Shown in pieces: positions 11,361 through 22,557 of a stretch of DNA of 64,000 nt (position 1 is its first letter; every line of letters begins with the position of its first letter). The translations under genes were made by a program, and so were the position numbers. The notes under the pieces are model-generated. The model was not told where the DNA came from and made no database searches. It saw nothing but the letters and a program-made list of their open reading frames with translations. Source of the stretch: Tenrec ecaudatus (taxonomy: Eukaryota; Chordata; Mammalia; Afrosoricida; Tenrecidae); assembly GCF_050624435.1 (NCBI RefSeq), contig NC_134537.1, positions 12,830,584-12,894,583 of the forward strand, written 5' to 3'.

Positions 11361-12295
11361 GGGGCAAGTATGTATTGTCTCTTAAGTTCCAAATTTGTAA
11401 CTCATGGACTTAACAGCACTAACCCTAATAAAGCTATGGATTTACAAAAAACAAAAAGAATTTATATTTGTAAGAATGGTGTGAGGCCCACATCTGACCG
11501 CTGAGTTAACAAGGGACATGAGTCTGAGGACATTTGTCCAAGGTCAATTCCTATAAGGCAGAGGTCAGACATGCTTCACTCCCTTCAGTGGTCCCCATAG
11601 CACTATCCTGCTGGGTTTGATATTCATTGCAATGGCCACAGAACTTGTAATACTGGTAATTATGAGGGTTTTTTTAAAGGGAAGTTAGGGGTAAAATTCA
11701 GAATCAGAAATGTTCAGGGTACAGTTCTTCTGATAAGGAGTGTTAATCCAGAGGCCCCTTTGCCTCTTCCTTGCTTATGCAAAAGTTCTTTATTTTGCCC
11801 ATACATGCTTTCAAAGCATGCCCCTCTGCCATAAGCCTCAGTCTTAAGACACGTAGTTCCTTGGGTCAGTAAACCAAGTTTCCCTCGGGAAGTGCCTGGA
11901 GTCACCACACACCACTCCACAAATTGGCCCACTTCCTGAAAACACTCAGCTTACTTGTTCCATCTGCTGGTCATCCCGCCACTTTGCTCTCTTGTGCTCT
12001 TAGTTCTGCGGCCTCCCTTGTATCCGTTCTCTGCCACCGAGCTGCTGGTTATAGTCTCCCTGCCCTCTGTCTCCTTTATCCAGAAGGCTCAGTGCAGGGT
12101 ATCCCAAGGGTATATTCTGCTCATTGCTCTTGATTAGTGAGATTCTCCCATTCCTGTTTCCCAGATGGCTCATTTTAAACTCAGGAGAATGACAAAACGA
12201 CCAAGGTCCATATTAAGAGATTCACTTTCTGTGCATGGTCCCACCTAGTCCCTTGGGACTTACTGCCACCTGCCTGTCTGTTGTACAATAGTGGC
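11361..12295. other. Unassigned intergenic sequence
   Basis: Mixed-composition DNA with no motif or repeat that I can name. The open frames between 11714 and 12137 overlap one another on both strands and have no supporting features. Confidence 0.5.
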
Positions 12296-12420
12296 TTGTG
12301 TGTTGCTGGAAGCTGTGGCACTGATATATCAAATGCCAGTGGGGTCATCCAAAAGGCGCAGGTTCAAGCGGAACTTCCAGACTAACAACAGACTGTGAAG
12401 GACTGCTTCCTATTTCGGAG
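12296..12420 (+). mobile_element. SINE body fragment (Gly-type AfroSINE relative)
   Basis: Contains 'ggaacttccagactaaca', the body of the tRNA-Gly-headed SINE seen again at 58095-58385. The head is not preserved. Confidence 0.45.
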
Positions 12421-12425
12421 TGGTT

Positions 12426-13372
12426 GGGTGCTAGCAAGTCAGTTCTGACCCATGGCGACTGTACAACCACGAAACACTGCCCAGTCCTGCGTCTCCCTCA
12501 CCACTGTTCCTTTGCTGGAGCCCATTGCTGCGGCCACTTTGTCAGTCCATCTCCCCGAGGGCCGCCTTGTTTTTGCTGCCCCTTCAAGCAAACATCTTGA
12601 GGGACTGGTCTCCAGACAACATGTTCATAGTATGTAAGATGAAGCCGTGCCGTCCTTGCCTCTAAGGAGCACTCGGACCCATGTTTCTAGGACAGATTTG
12701 TTTGTCCTTTTAAGTAGTTCATGGTGTTTTCAATTTTTTTTTTACCAGCACCACAATCCTGTCTTATACGATTTTCAACTTTACCATGTGTGCTAGTCTG
12801 GGTACTTTAGAGAAACAAACCCACAGAAACTCTTATACATAAGAGAGTTTTATATAAAGGTTAAGTGCACCTCCAGAAAACATCCCAACTCAGTGCCGCC
12901 CAAGCCCGCAAGTCCAACATTAATCCATATGTCCGACACCAGTCCACAAAGTTCTCCTCCATCTTATAAAACACACCGCAGAAGGAAAGCCAAATCATTG
13001 AGCGTGTAAGCATCTCAGTGCTGGCAGGGGTCTGTCTCCACACAGCTGCTCCAGCACCCAGGGCTGCATCAGCGTAGGTCCATGTGGCTTCTCAGGGATG
13101 TTTCAAAGTAAGTGAGCCTTGCCAGCTGAGGCAGGGAACTGACTCAGGCAGTTGCACCCTGGTCCAACCATCACAAAACAAGAGACCCGAGAACTCAAAA
13201 GGTGAGACTCACTGAGCCATTTATATCTCCGCCCTTCAATTAACCCCACAAGTGTTTATCGGCCATGTCAGCACAATAAACTCCCTCACCATGCAAAATA
13301 ACATCCTTGCTTTTTAGTAATATAAGGAGGTCTTATGAAGTAAATGTATGCAATGCATCTTTTGATCCTTTG
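12426..13372 (-). mobile_element. RTE/BovB-like LINE 3' end, split by an LTR insertion
   Basis: Two collinear pieces, 12426-12788 and 13289-13372, read as one RTE 3' end on the minus strand. The second resumes exactly where the first stops, at the duplicated ccatg. The insertion between them is described separately. Confidence 0.85.
12789..13288 (+). mobile_element. Solo LTR-like element, copy A (500 bp)
   Basis: Starts tgtgctagtctgggt and ends ataaactccctca, flanked by a perfect 5-bp duplication ccatg (12784-12788 and 13289-13293) inside an RTE copy. TG...CA ends, 5-bp target duplication and an AATAAA near the right end (13275) are the marks of a retroviral-type LTR, most like the ERVL/MaLR class. 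No internal retroviral sequence is present. Its 3' half resembles copy E rather than copies B, C, D and F. Confidence 0.75.
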
Positions 13373-14510
13373 CTACTTTGGAGGAAAGAATGGAAACACT
13401 GTCAGATCCTGAAGGCGTAATGAAAGGCAGAATGTCAGAGATCGTGTAGAGCATGGGCCCCTAGGGTTGGAAGGCATTTGAAATGTGACTGAGGAAGAGC
13501 TGCTTTCTCTCATTAGAACCCATCATGGTGACAGGAATGGAGGAGAGCCTATGGGACTTTGGGATCATCATTTGTTGATGGTGAAAAACTCAAGAAGAAT
13601 CAGCTGTAAGCATCTAATAATCGGAACTTGGAATGTATGAACCTGGAAAAATTGGAAGTTATTAAAAATGAATGCATAAAGATTTATACCCTAGGAGTTA
13701 GTGAACCGAAATGGACTGGTTTTGGTCATTTTGAATCAAAGTCATATGGTTTACCTTCCTGGGAACGATACAATCGAGAGGAATGGCATTGCTTTCATTG
13801 TATGAAAGGATATTTCAAAAATCAATCTTGAAATACAAAGCTGTCCGTAATAGGGTAATATATCCATCTTCAAGGAAATCCAGTCAACACAACTATTATT
13901 TAAGTTTATGCACCACCTTGAAAACTAGTGATGAAGTTGCAGAATCCTAATGCCTTGAGTCAGCAGGCAACCAAACATGCAATCAAGATGCATTGGAAAT
14001 GACTGGCATTGTAATACCAGTAGTATTACAGAAGAAGGAACAGTAGTTGGAAAATATGGTCTTGATGCAAGACCAACAACTTGTTCATAAGGTACCCTCT
14101 TTCAACAACACAAAAGGCACTCCGTGGACTTCCTTAGATGGAATACACAGAAATAAAATTGACTCCATCTGTGGGAAGAGACGATGGAGATACTTACTCA
14201 ACATCAGCAGGTAAAACCAGGCCAGGGGTTAAGGGTGGAACAGACCATCAAGTGTTCACATGTAACTTCGGGTTGAAGATGAAGAGACCTTCCAAACAAG
14301 TTCATGAGAGCCAAAACATGCCATCGAGTACATGCCACCTGAATTTTGAGAATATCTCAGAACAGATTTGCTGCATTGAACACTAGTGACAGAAGACCTA
14401 ATAATGAGCTGTGGGGTAGCATCAAGAATATCGTTCATGAAGAAAGTTAATGGTCACTTAAAAAACAGGAAAGAAAGAAAGGATCAAAGTGGATGCAGAA
14501 CAAATTGAAA

Positions 14511-14562
14511 GTTGCTCTTAATCATAGAGTAGCTAAGTTGCTCTTAATCATAGAGTAGCTAA
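14511..14562. repeat. Perfect tandem duplication, 2 x 26 bp
   Basis: The 26-bp unit beginning gttgctcttaatcatagag occurs twice with no mismatch inside the RTE copy, so it arose late. Confidence 0.95.
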
Positions 14563-14630
14563 GGCAAATGGAAGAAATGAAATCAAAGAGCTAAATAGAA
14601 AATGTCAAAGGGCATTAAAAAAACAGATAA

Positions 14631-14731
14631 AGGATGATGACAGCATATGTACAGATGTGTTTGATAAAATGAATATATGTATGGATTGTGAAAGGAGATG
14701 TAAGAGCCCCCGGTAAAATTATTTCAAAAAA
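14631..14731 (+). mobile_element. L1 3' tail, short insertion
   Basis: About 100 bp of the L1 3' end (gatgatgacagcatatg ... taagagcccccggtaaaatt) inserted between RTE pieces. Extremely 5'-truncated L1. Confidence 0.75.
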
Positions 14732-15317
14732 ACCAAACCAAATAATTATAATGAGATATGTAAAGACCTAAAGTTAGAAAACCAAAAGGGAAGAACAATC
14801 AGTGTATCTTTAACTGAAAGAACTGAAGAAAAATTCAAGCCTCAAGTTGTAATATTGAAAGATTCTATGGACAAACAATTGAATGATGCAAGCAGCATCT
14901 AAAGAAGATGGAAAGGGTACACAGAGTCACTTTACCAAAAAGAACTGGTCAATATTCTACCATGAATAAGAACCAATGGTCCAGAAAGTAGTTCAAACTG
15001 CACTGAATGCAACAACCAAAATTAAGGCTCTAGGAATTGATGGAATACCAATGGGAATGGTTCAACAGGTTGATGAAACATTGGAAGCACTTATTTGTCC
15101 ATCCCAGAAAATTTGGAAGACAGCTATTTGGCCAACTGACTGGAAAAGATCTATATTTATGCTCATCCCAAAGAAAGGTGACCCAACAGAATGCTCAAGT
15201 TATAGAACAATCTCCTTGATATCACATGCAAGTAAAATTGTCAAGATCATCCAACAACAGTTACAGCAGTACATTGACAGGGAGCTGCCAGAGGTTCAGG
15301 TTGAATTCAGAAGAGGT

Positions 15318-16457
15318 CCTTGTTAATTCCCATCTCCATTCTAGCTTCTGACATTGTTCAAGTGGTCCATGAGGCATGCATTTCATCTCTTCAAAGATCC
15401 CTCAGTGTGACTATGTACTGAGGCACTAGGAAAAGATAGTCTACCGTTCACTTTCTCTCCAGAACATGTTTTCTTGACAGCGAATCTCCTTATTTTAGTA
15501 TCTTTTGCAATAGAGATAAACTGAAATTTTTCCAAATGATCTTTTACAGTCCTACATATCAGAAGTCCAAAATCAATCTAACTTGCTGAATTCGAAATAT
15601 CAGCAGGGGTGGAGCCTTTCGGAGGCTCTGTAGGGAAAATTTTCTTGGCTCTTCTAACTTTAGAAGAAGAAGGTGCCTTTTATTGGCTTGTGGCCACATG
15701 ACTCAAACTTTTACTTGTCTCATCACGTCACTTTTTCTTCTTTAGTTAACTGTCTTCTTCCCTTTTAACAGAAGTTTTATGATTGCATTCAGTCTGCCTG
15801 GATAATCTAGGATAATCAACCCATCAAAAAATACTTAATCGCTCACGCAAAGTTTTTTACTGGGTAAGGTATATTTACAGATCCCAGGTATTTGGACCTT
15901 GATGTCTTTCAGGGGCCTTATTCAGCCTAGCACAAGCTTCCTGGCAATTGGTTAGAGTGACAGGAAGGATGAGGGCAGACTCATCACGCAGGAGTCTAGC
16001 GTGAGTTTGTTCACAAGGTGGCACTTGAAAGATTCCAAAAGCAATAGATCAAATGTCCAAATCTATGCTTGTAGTATCTTTGCTGTTGTCTCCTTGGTCA
16101 AGACAATCACACAAAGTTAATGTAGAAAGATACTTACTATCCACTATTGAAAGTTACAGACAGAAGGTGATCTGGAAAAATTGGGGATTGCAACAAATTA
16201 CTCCAATTCTCCTCCCCCCCCTCCTGTAGTAACAAAGGAAACATAGAAACTACTATGAACAAAAGTAACAGATAAAAATTCAACAGGCAATTCAATTACA
16301 ATCACGAAAACTGACTAAAGGAAATTTTGTCTTAAACACCTTGTAGTAATCTGTTTGCAGTTGCATTTAACTGAGCTTTGTTATTGTGAAGAATACAGCT
16401 CATGTGCAGGTGTGGACAGTTGTTTGTACATTTTTCAAGTATTCACTGAATGCTACC
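15318..16457. other. Unassigned; possible old repeat
   Basis: 15590-15800 (cagcaggggtggagccttt) resembles a mammal-wide medium-reiteration repeat, but I cannot name it. The rest is unremarkable, with a C-rich tract at 16203-16222. No gene seen. Confidence 0.4.
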
Positions 16458-16970
16458 TGTGGTAGTTGCATAATCTGCTGTCAATTTGAATATTATGAGG
16501 GAAGGGGTGGACTTTAGCCTGCCAATCAAGTGACAGTTTGATGACCTCAATTGGTGCTGAGGAGATAAATAGCTTGCTGGAAGCAGGAGATACATGGACT
16601 CCCTGGGAGACATTCTTGACGAGAAGCCACATGGAGCTACCCTGATGCAGCCAGAGCCCTGGGAGCTGAAGGAGCCACGTGGAGACCCCTGCCAGTGCTG
16701 AGATGCCTTTACTGCCACTGGATCCACAAGACTTCCCACCCACTGGCCTGTGATCTTCCTGCATTTGCCGTCATTGCATGTGTTTTGTGAGTCTGAAGAG
16801 GACTTAATAGATTGATATAGGACATATGGACTAATATCAGACTTATGGACGTGATCTAGACTGGGCTGGGATGTTCTTTCAATATTCAATTGCTCCTGTA
16901 TATAAAGCTCTTCCTTATACACGTATGAGTGTCTACGAATTTGTTTCTTTAGTCTACCCGGACTGACACA
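16458..16970 (-). mobile_element. Solo LTR-like element, copy B (513 bp)
   Basis: Reads tgtggtagttgcataatc ... gtctacccggactgacaca, so on its own strand it begins tgtgtcagtccgggt and ends gcaactaccaca. This is the longest copy and the best template for the B/C/D/F subtype. No 5-bp flanking duplication is visible (ctacc versus ttttg). The 159-codon open frame across it is incidental. Confidence 0.7.
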
Positions 16971-16984
16971 TTTTGAAAGGCAGC

Positions 16985-17770
16985 ACAGTAGGACAGGTAG
17001 GTAAAGAAATTACCTGCCAGGTAACAGCAAACACACATCTCAAATTACTCCAAAAATTTTTAGACATATTTCTACAACAATCAATACTGACAAATAATTA
17101 ATTACAACTTTTAATAATGATATAGAAAAAATAGAGAAATTATAGGTTCCTATAAACATTGAACTGGAACCCTGGTGGTATAGTGGTTATGTGTTGGGCT
17201 GCTAACTTCAAGGTCAGCAGTTTGAAAGCACCAACCAGCCACTTGCTTGGTGGGAGAAAGACAGGGCTTTTCTCCTACAGAGTTACAGTGCTATTGTCTG
17301 ATAGACTAGCTATGAGCTGGCATCAATTTGATGGCAATGAGTTTGGTTTTTTGTCAATTTTTGGTTTATAAACATTAAAGACATAGAATCCATAATTAAA
17401 AGTCTTCTTAGAAATGAATCCTTAGGCTCATACAGCTTCACTAGTGAATCCTAATATTCAATTAAAAATAAACACTAATCTTAGACAAAATTTTAGAGAT
17501 TAGAGACAGGGGACATTTTCTAACTTATGAATCCTGTATGACCTTGTTATCCTAAAGGAGGCTGATCTTATTTGGAAAAATGTGTGTTCATTTCAAAATA
17601 AAATATTAGCAAACCAAATCTAATAATACATAAAAATATAGAGTATCACGACCAAGATGATTTTATTCTAGGAATGCAAGGTTAGTTCAATTTTAGAAAA
17701 TTCATCAGTATATATTTGGCACTTATATGATCTCATTTGTGAAAAAACAAGCCCAATAACATCTGGTCAC
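16985..17770 (+). mobile_element. L1 ORF2 fragment, interrupted by a SINE
   Basis: Decayed L1 reverse-transcriptase region on the + strand; the stretch around 17600-17700 (caaaccaaatctaataatac, gatgattttattctaggaat) is the segment before the RT active site. Split by an AfroSINE at 17161-17366. Confidence 0.7.
17161..17366 (+). mobile_element. AfroSINE with target duplication
   Basis: Begins gaactggaaccctggtgg, with an A-box-like tagtggttatg and a B-box-like ggtcagcagtttgaa, and ends in the RTE-like tail atggcaatgagtttggtttt. Flanked by a perfect 10-bp duplication tataaacatt (17151-17160 and 17367-17376) inside L1. Non-coding; mobilised in trans by the RTE machinery. Confidence 0.9.
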
Positions 17771-18694
17771 GTTAGCAGTGTGCCTTATGATGAAAGTTTG
17801 AAACTTGGGAACACAATGGATCTTCCTTACCTCATGCAGATCTCCAAATGTGCTTTGAGGGTAACTCACAAAGTATTGCTGTTGGGTCCACTGTAATCAT
17901 GCACCAGTTTGTTCCAACTAGGTTTCTGTGATCAGTGTGTGGCTGCAGATAAGTTCTCTCAGGAATGTTCTTGTCTTGGTCTTGTTAAGGCACCTTAAAA
18001 AAAACCCCAAAAAACAATGGCTCAATCAAAACAGTGGGGTTTGGTGGGCCAGCTCGATTCAAGGCAGAGAGGTCAGCTCAGGTTACAGTGGTTGCCTTTG
18101 GTGATTTCAATGTGTAATCTTGATAGATTTTCTTGAAGGACACACAATGAGTATGAGAAACTCAAAAAATGGTGAGAAGTCTAGCAAAGTTATCCCAAGA
18201 CATTTTTTTCCTATCGTTGCACTGTGTCTGCTCACTCGCTGAGGGTAGCAAGGGAGGTCTCTGAGAATTTTGTTGGGAAACCTTACCCAACTCATCCTAC
18301 AGCCTTGATCTTGCCCCTTGATACTTCATTTACCCCCAAGATTTGAAGAAAAAGAAAAATGAGCACCCCATGCGTCCCTCGCGGATGCCCAACCTGCTGT
18401 TGGGTGGGGGAAATTCCAGATGCAGAAACCCTGCTTTCAGAACTGCACAGACCTACATGAAGGCTGTAACAATAGCTTCCACATTTTGGTGTTTTTGTTT
18501 AATAAATGTTTCTATGATTTTTTTTCACAAAACTTCCTGACTCTCTCTCAAAGAATAAACATAGTACTTAATAAAGAACTCTTTCCAGACAACATCTTTC
18601 CTGAGTTCAGGAAGGAGGACAAAGTGTCCATTCTTTCTTCTTTATTCAACAAATAAGTTCAAGCCAGTGCAGCAATGCAAGGAAAGATATGGCT
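17771..18694. other. Unassigned intergenic sequence
   Basis: Contains A-runs at 17998-18015 and a small A-rich segment at 18343. No gene or identifiable element. Confidence 0.5.
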
Positions 18695-18895
18695 TAAAAA
18701 TTAGAAGGGATGAGGGGACGGGGAGCAAGTGGGAAGCCAACACAAGGTTGGATATATAGCCCCCACCCCCACCTCCTGAAGGGGACGGATATCACAAATG
18801 TGGGTGACGGGAGACAATGAACAGTGTAAGATAGGAAATAATAGCAATATAAAATTGATCAAGGATTCACGGGTCGGGGAGGGAGGGAAAAAATT
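18695..18895 (+). mobile_element. L1 3' UTR fragment (distal part)
   Basis: Matches the last third of the long L1 3' UTR (gggtgacgggagacaatgaa, agtgtaagat). In the intact 3' UTR this part lies downstream of the next feature, so the two are separate insertions or a rearrangement. Confidence 0.65.
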
Positions 18896-19725
18896 AGAAG
18901 GAAAGATAAGCCAGCCGTGCTGCTATTCACAGGTGACATGCTTTGAAATTGGGAATTCCTAAGGAATTGGTTGAGATATACAGTTGTTCATCCCAAGGAG
19001 ACAACAATGGGACTGCGGTTCTGGGGGGAAATGGGAGAGGAGGGGGTGGGGAGGGGGAGTCTGGAGCCAACAAACTCAGGGATAAGGGGACAAGAGGTCT
19101 ACAACTGATGGCGAGGAGGGTGTATAATGCCTGGTGGGGTTTAATCAAGTGCAATGTATCCGAGAGAAATTACTGATTGCCTAATGGAGGGTGAGCATGA
19201 TAGTGGGATAGGAGGTAGGTGAAAGGAAATAGAGGAAAGAAATAGGAGGCCAAGCTATTTATAGAGGTATATCTATAGGCAGGTATATATGTAAATATAC
19301 TAATTTATAATGAATGGGATAGAGTCCAATGTACATATATTTATATGTTAAGTATTAAGATAGCAGATGGACTTTGGACCTCTACTCAAGGCCTCCCTTA
19401 ACACAAGAACACTTTGTTCTAATAACCTGGCACTCTTTGATACCTACCCGACTGGATAGTTGAAGACAAAATGGGTGCATAAGCAAAAGGGGTCTGGATA
19501 CCAAAAGATAGAGTCTCTGGGGTCTCAAAGTCTTGAAGGTAAACAAGCAGTCATCCAGCAGGGAAGCAAATAAGTCCACATGGAAGAAGCATACCAGCCT
19601 GTGTGATCATGAAGTGTCCATGGGATCAGGTATCGTTCCAAAATATCCAAAACAAACAACTATATTGATGTGAAAGAGGAGGGTTGGAGTGGAGACCCAA
19701 AGCCCATCTGTAGATAATTGTATGT
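18896..19725 (+). mobile_element. L1 3' UTR fragment (proximal part)
   Basis: Collinear with the + strand L1 at 46950-47700: purine/G-rich tract, ccaatgtacatatatttata, tggacttggacctct-like segment, gacaaaatgggtgcataagc, and ggagacccaaagcccatctg at its right end. Non-coding. Confidence 0.8.
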
Positions 19726-20424
19726 CCACCTACAGAAGAACACTGAAAGCATTCATGAAAAACAGGAATCTGGGAATTGACAGAATACTGATTGAAATGT
19801 TTTGACAAGCTAATGAAGCACTGGAAGCACCTCATCTATGCTAAGAAGTTAGTGAGAGAGCTCCCTGCAAGAGTAGCTTTCCCAGATATGGATCCATATC
19901 TATATCCATATCTCTTCCAGGAAGAGATCCATATTTATGCCCATTTCAAAGAAAGATGACCCAGCAGAAGGCAAAAATGATCAAACAATATCATTATTGT
20001 CGCAGACAAGTCATTTTGCTGAAGATAATTTTTTCAAGGTTGCAGCAGTAGTTGACAGGGAGCTACCAGAAATTCAAGTCGGATTCAGAAGAGAATGTGG
20101 ATATCAGATGGATCTTGGGTGAAATCAGAGCATACCCGCAATATGCTTTCTTGTGTTTTATTGACTATGCAACAACCTCTATAAATAGTTGAGGAGAATG
20201 AGGATTCTAGAAAACTTCATTGTGCCCATAGACCAAGAGGTAAGTCATTTGAACAGAACAACAGAATTCTGCAAAATTAAGAAAGGTGGATCTGGACTGC
20301 ATTCTTTCACTATATTTATTAAATCTGCATTCGGACCAAATAATCTAAGAAGCTGGACTATATGATGAAGAATGAGGCATGAGGATCAGAGTTAGACTCC
20401 TTACCAACTTGTAACATGCATATA

Positions 20425-20608
20425 GGAGTCCTGGTGGTGTAGCGGTTATGTATTGGGCTGCAATCGCATGGTCAGCATTTCGAAACCACCAGCAGCTCTG
20501 AGGGAGAGAGACTGGACTTTCTACTCCCATAAACAGTTACAGTCTCAGATACTCACAGGGGGGTCACTATGAGTCAGTATTAACTCCATGGCAGGGCGTT
20601 TGTTTAAT
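20425..20608 (+). mobile_element. AfroSINE
   Basis: Begins ggagtcctggtggtgtag and ends in a tail with tccatggcagggcgtttg. Inserted in RTE sequence; short similar flanks (acatgca versus atatgca) suggest a decayed target duplication. Confidence 0.85.
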
Positions 20609-20655
20609 ATGCAAATGACAAAACCTTACTTCCTGAAAATCAAGAGTACTTGAAG

Positions 20656-21890
20656 CACTCTCTCCCCCTCACCCCCATGGCTTTATTTGAGATATAATTC
20701 ACATATCATATACATCAATAGTTGAGTTGTATTAAAAAGAATTGCTTGTACATTACCACAAACAGCTCTAGAACATCCTCCCCACTCTTGTATTCATTAT
20801 TTGCTCCCCAATTGCCTCTAACCTCTCTTCATATATCCCCAATAAGCCCTTCCACCAGTTATTGTCTCTATACATCTACTTATTCTGTTCTTCATATACT
20901 AGAAAATATTCCAACAAACAAATGTAAAAGAACAAACAAAAATGCTCCAAAATAGCAACTATAATTTTAAAATAGAAAAGACCATCAACAATATTAAAAT
21001 CAACCAGAGAAAAACCTCTGTCAAGAAAAAGGAAGAAAATATTGAAAACGAACAAATCCAAAATGGGTCCAAGGGGTGATCAAATGACCAGGTTCCACAT
21101 TTTAGCCTAAATGACTTTAACCATAATTGAATTTGTAATAGTCTATGTCTGATACAAGGTGATTCACATCCCTCAACCTGGAACAGAAGGGATCTCCCAG
21201 AGGTTTAATGTATGTGGGGACCCTGCAAATGGATTTGGGGTTCCCATAGTCATCCCTAGCCTTTGCAAATTGGGTGTTCACGATTAATCTCTGATACCTT
21301 TCCCTCCTTCAGATTTGGATGACATGATTTAACAATCCTTGGATCATGCAGGTCCATGTGCTTCTTTCATGTTGGCCTAATTGATGTCTGACTTAGATGT
21401 CTGAGTGTTTGAATATAAGCCTTTAAGACATAGGACACTTCTTTTTGATAGCTGGGCACCATCTGCTTTCTTCACCACACTTTTTTTTTAGCACCCGTAT
21501 CTTCAGCGGTCACTTCATGGAAGCAAACATTGAGCAGGGTCATGACATGAGAACTAATTGTTCTTGGAATGAGGCTGGAATTGAGTGCAAGCCCAAAGTC
21601 CATTCACTTGTCTATGGGTTAGTTTGTCTCTGGTTTACTTTAGAGGTCTCATTATAATTTCATGACAAAGAATAGTATCGATCATCCCCCTGGGGTATAG
21701 GGTGATTCTGTTGATAATGTCATTAATTTATCCATTGCCATCGAATTTAACATACCGTTGAGAAAAGGAAGCTATGCCAGCAAGGATAGACTGGATCCAA
21801 AGTATAACCCATAAATTGTTGATTTGTACAGGTTCAACTCTTAAATGTTTGAGCACTCTTTACATTGACTGTGGGAGTTGTTGATGGGGG
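20656..21890 (-). mobile_element. Older L1-type 3' UTR
   Basis: Starts ggctttatttgagatataat and runs through segments parallel to the younger L1 3' UTR (for example gatagctgggcaccatctgc, accacactttt) but strongly diverged. A related block lies at 23455-24340. Assignment is by partial similarity. Confidence 0.5.
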
Positions 21891-22557
21891 AAATGAACCA
21901 AATTTTGAGGAAGATAAAAGATCACAGCCTTTAGTATGGATTAACACTCAATGTAAAGAAAAGTAAAAAAAAAAAGAATCCTCATAACTGGACCAATAGA
22001 AACATCATGATAAGCAGAGAACATTTTCAAGTTATCAAGGATTTTATTGTACTTGGGTATATAGTCAACATGGAAACAGGAAGAAATCAAATGACATATT
22101 GCATTTTGCTAATCTGCCGCACAAGACCTCTAAAGTATTGAAGAGTCAGGATGTCACTTTGAGGACTAATGACGTACCTGACCCAAGCCATAGCATTTCC
22201 AATGATCTCACATGCATGTGAAAGCTGGACAATGACTAAGGAAGACCGCAGGAGAATTGGTGCCTCTGAATTATGTTGTGGTGAAGGGTATTGAAAGTAC
22301 CAGAAGACTAAACACAGATCTCTTGGAGAAAATACAGCCAGAAGGCTCCACAGAAGAGAACTTGGCGAGTTTTTGTTTCATGTATGGGGCACATTACTAG
22401 GAGATATCCGTCCCCGGAAAAGGATATTATGCTTGATGAGGTAGAGAGTCGGGCGTGGGGGTGGGGACTAGGGAGATAGAAAAAGGCTGTGCAGGAGATG
22501 GATTCACACAATGGCTTCCACAAATGGGCTCAAGTTTAACAGCACCTACTTGTTTCA

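Larger units (their letters stand above)
13380..15317 (+). mobile_element. RTE/BovB-like LINE, endonuclease and start of RT
   Basis: Plus-strand RTE. 13600-13830 encodes the APE-type endonuclease start, including GTWNV (with a stop soon after) and FGHFESKSYG. 14140-14300 continues the endonuclease, and 14740-15317 gives the linker and the first RT motifs (WPTDWKRS, IPKKGDPTECSSYRTISLIS). Interrupted by stops, by a short L1 tail (14631-14731) and by a 26-bp duplication. Confidence 0.85.
19726..22545 (+). mobile_element. RTE/BovB-like LINE, RT and C-terminal region, split twice
   Basis: Pieces 19726-20424, 20609-20655 and 21891-22545 read as one RTE copy: RT fingers (GFRRECGYQMDLG near 20100), palm, then the region with ACESWTMTKEDRR around 22215. 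It is split by an AfroSINE just before the YADD-equivalent position and by an older L1 3' UTR segment. Many stops. Confidence 0.8.

Noticed and set aside
11924..12137. Overlapping Ser/Leu-rich frames that look like signal peptides
   Set aside because: Low-complexity reading of CT-rich DNA in two frames at once, without splice sites or homology.
16443..16922. 159-codon minus-strand open frame
   Set aside because: Covered by LTR-like copy B. The related copies D and F carry stops and shifts in that frame, and the translation has no protein-family features.
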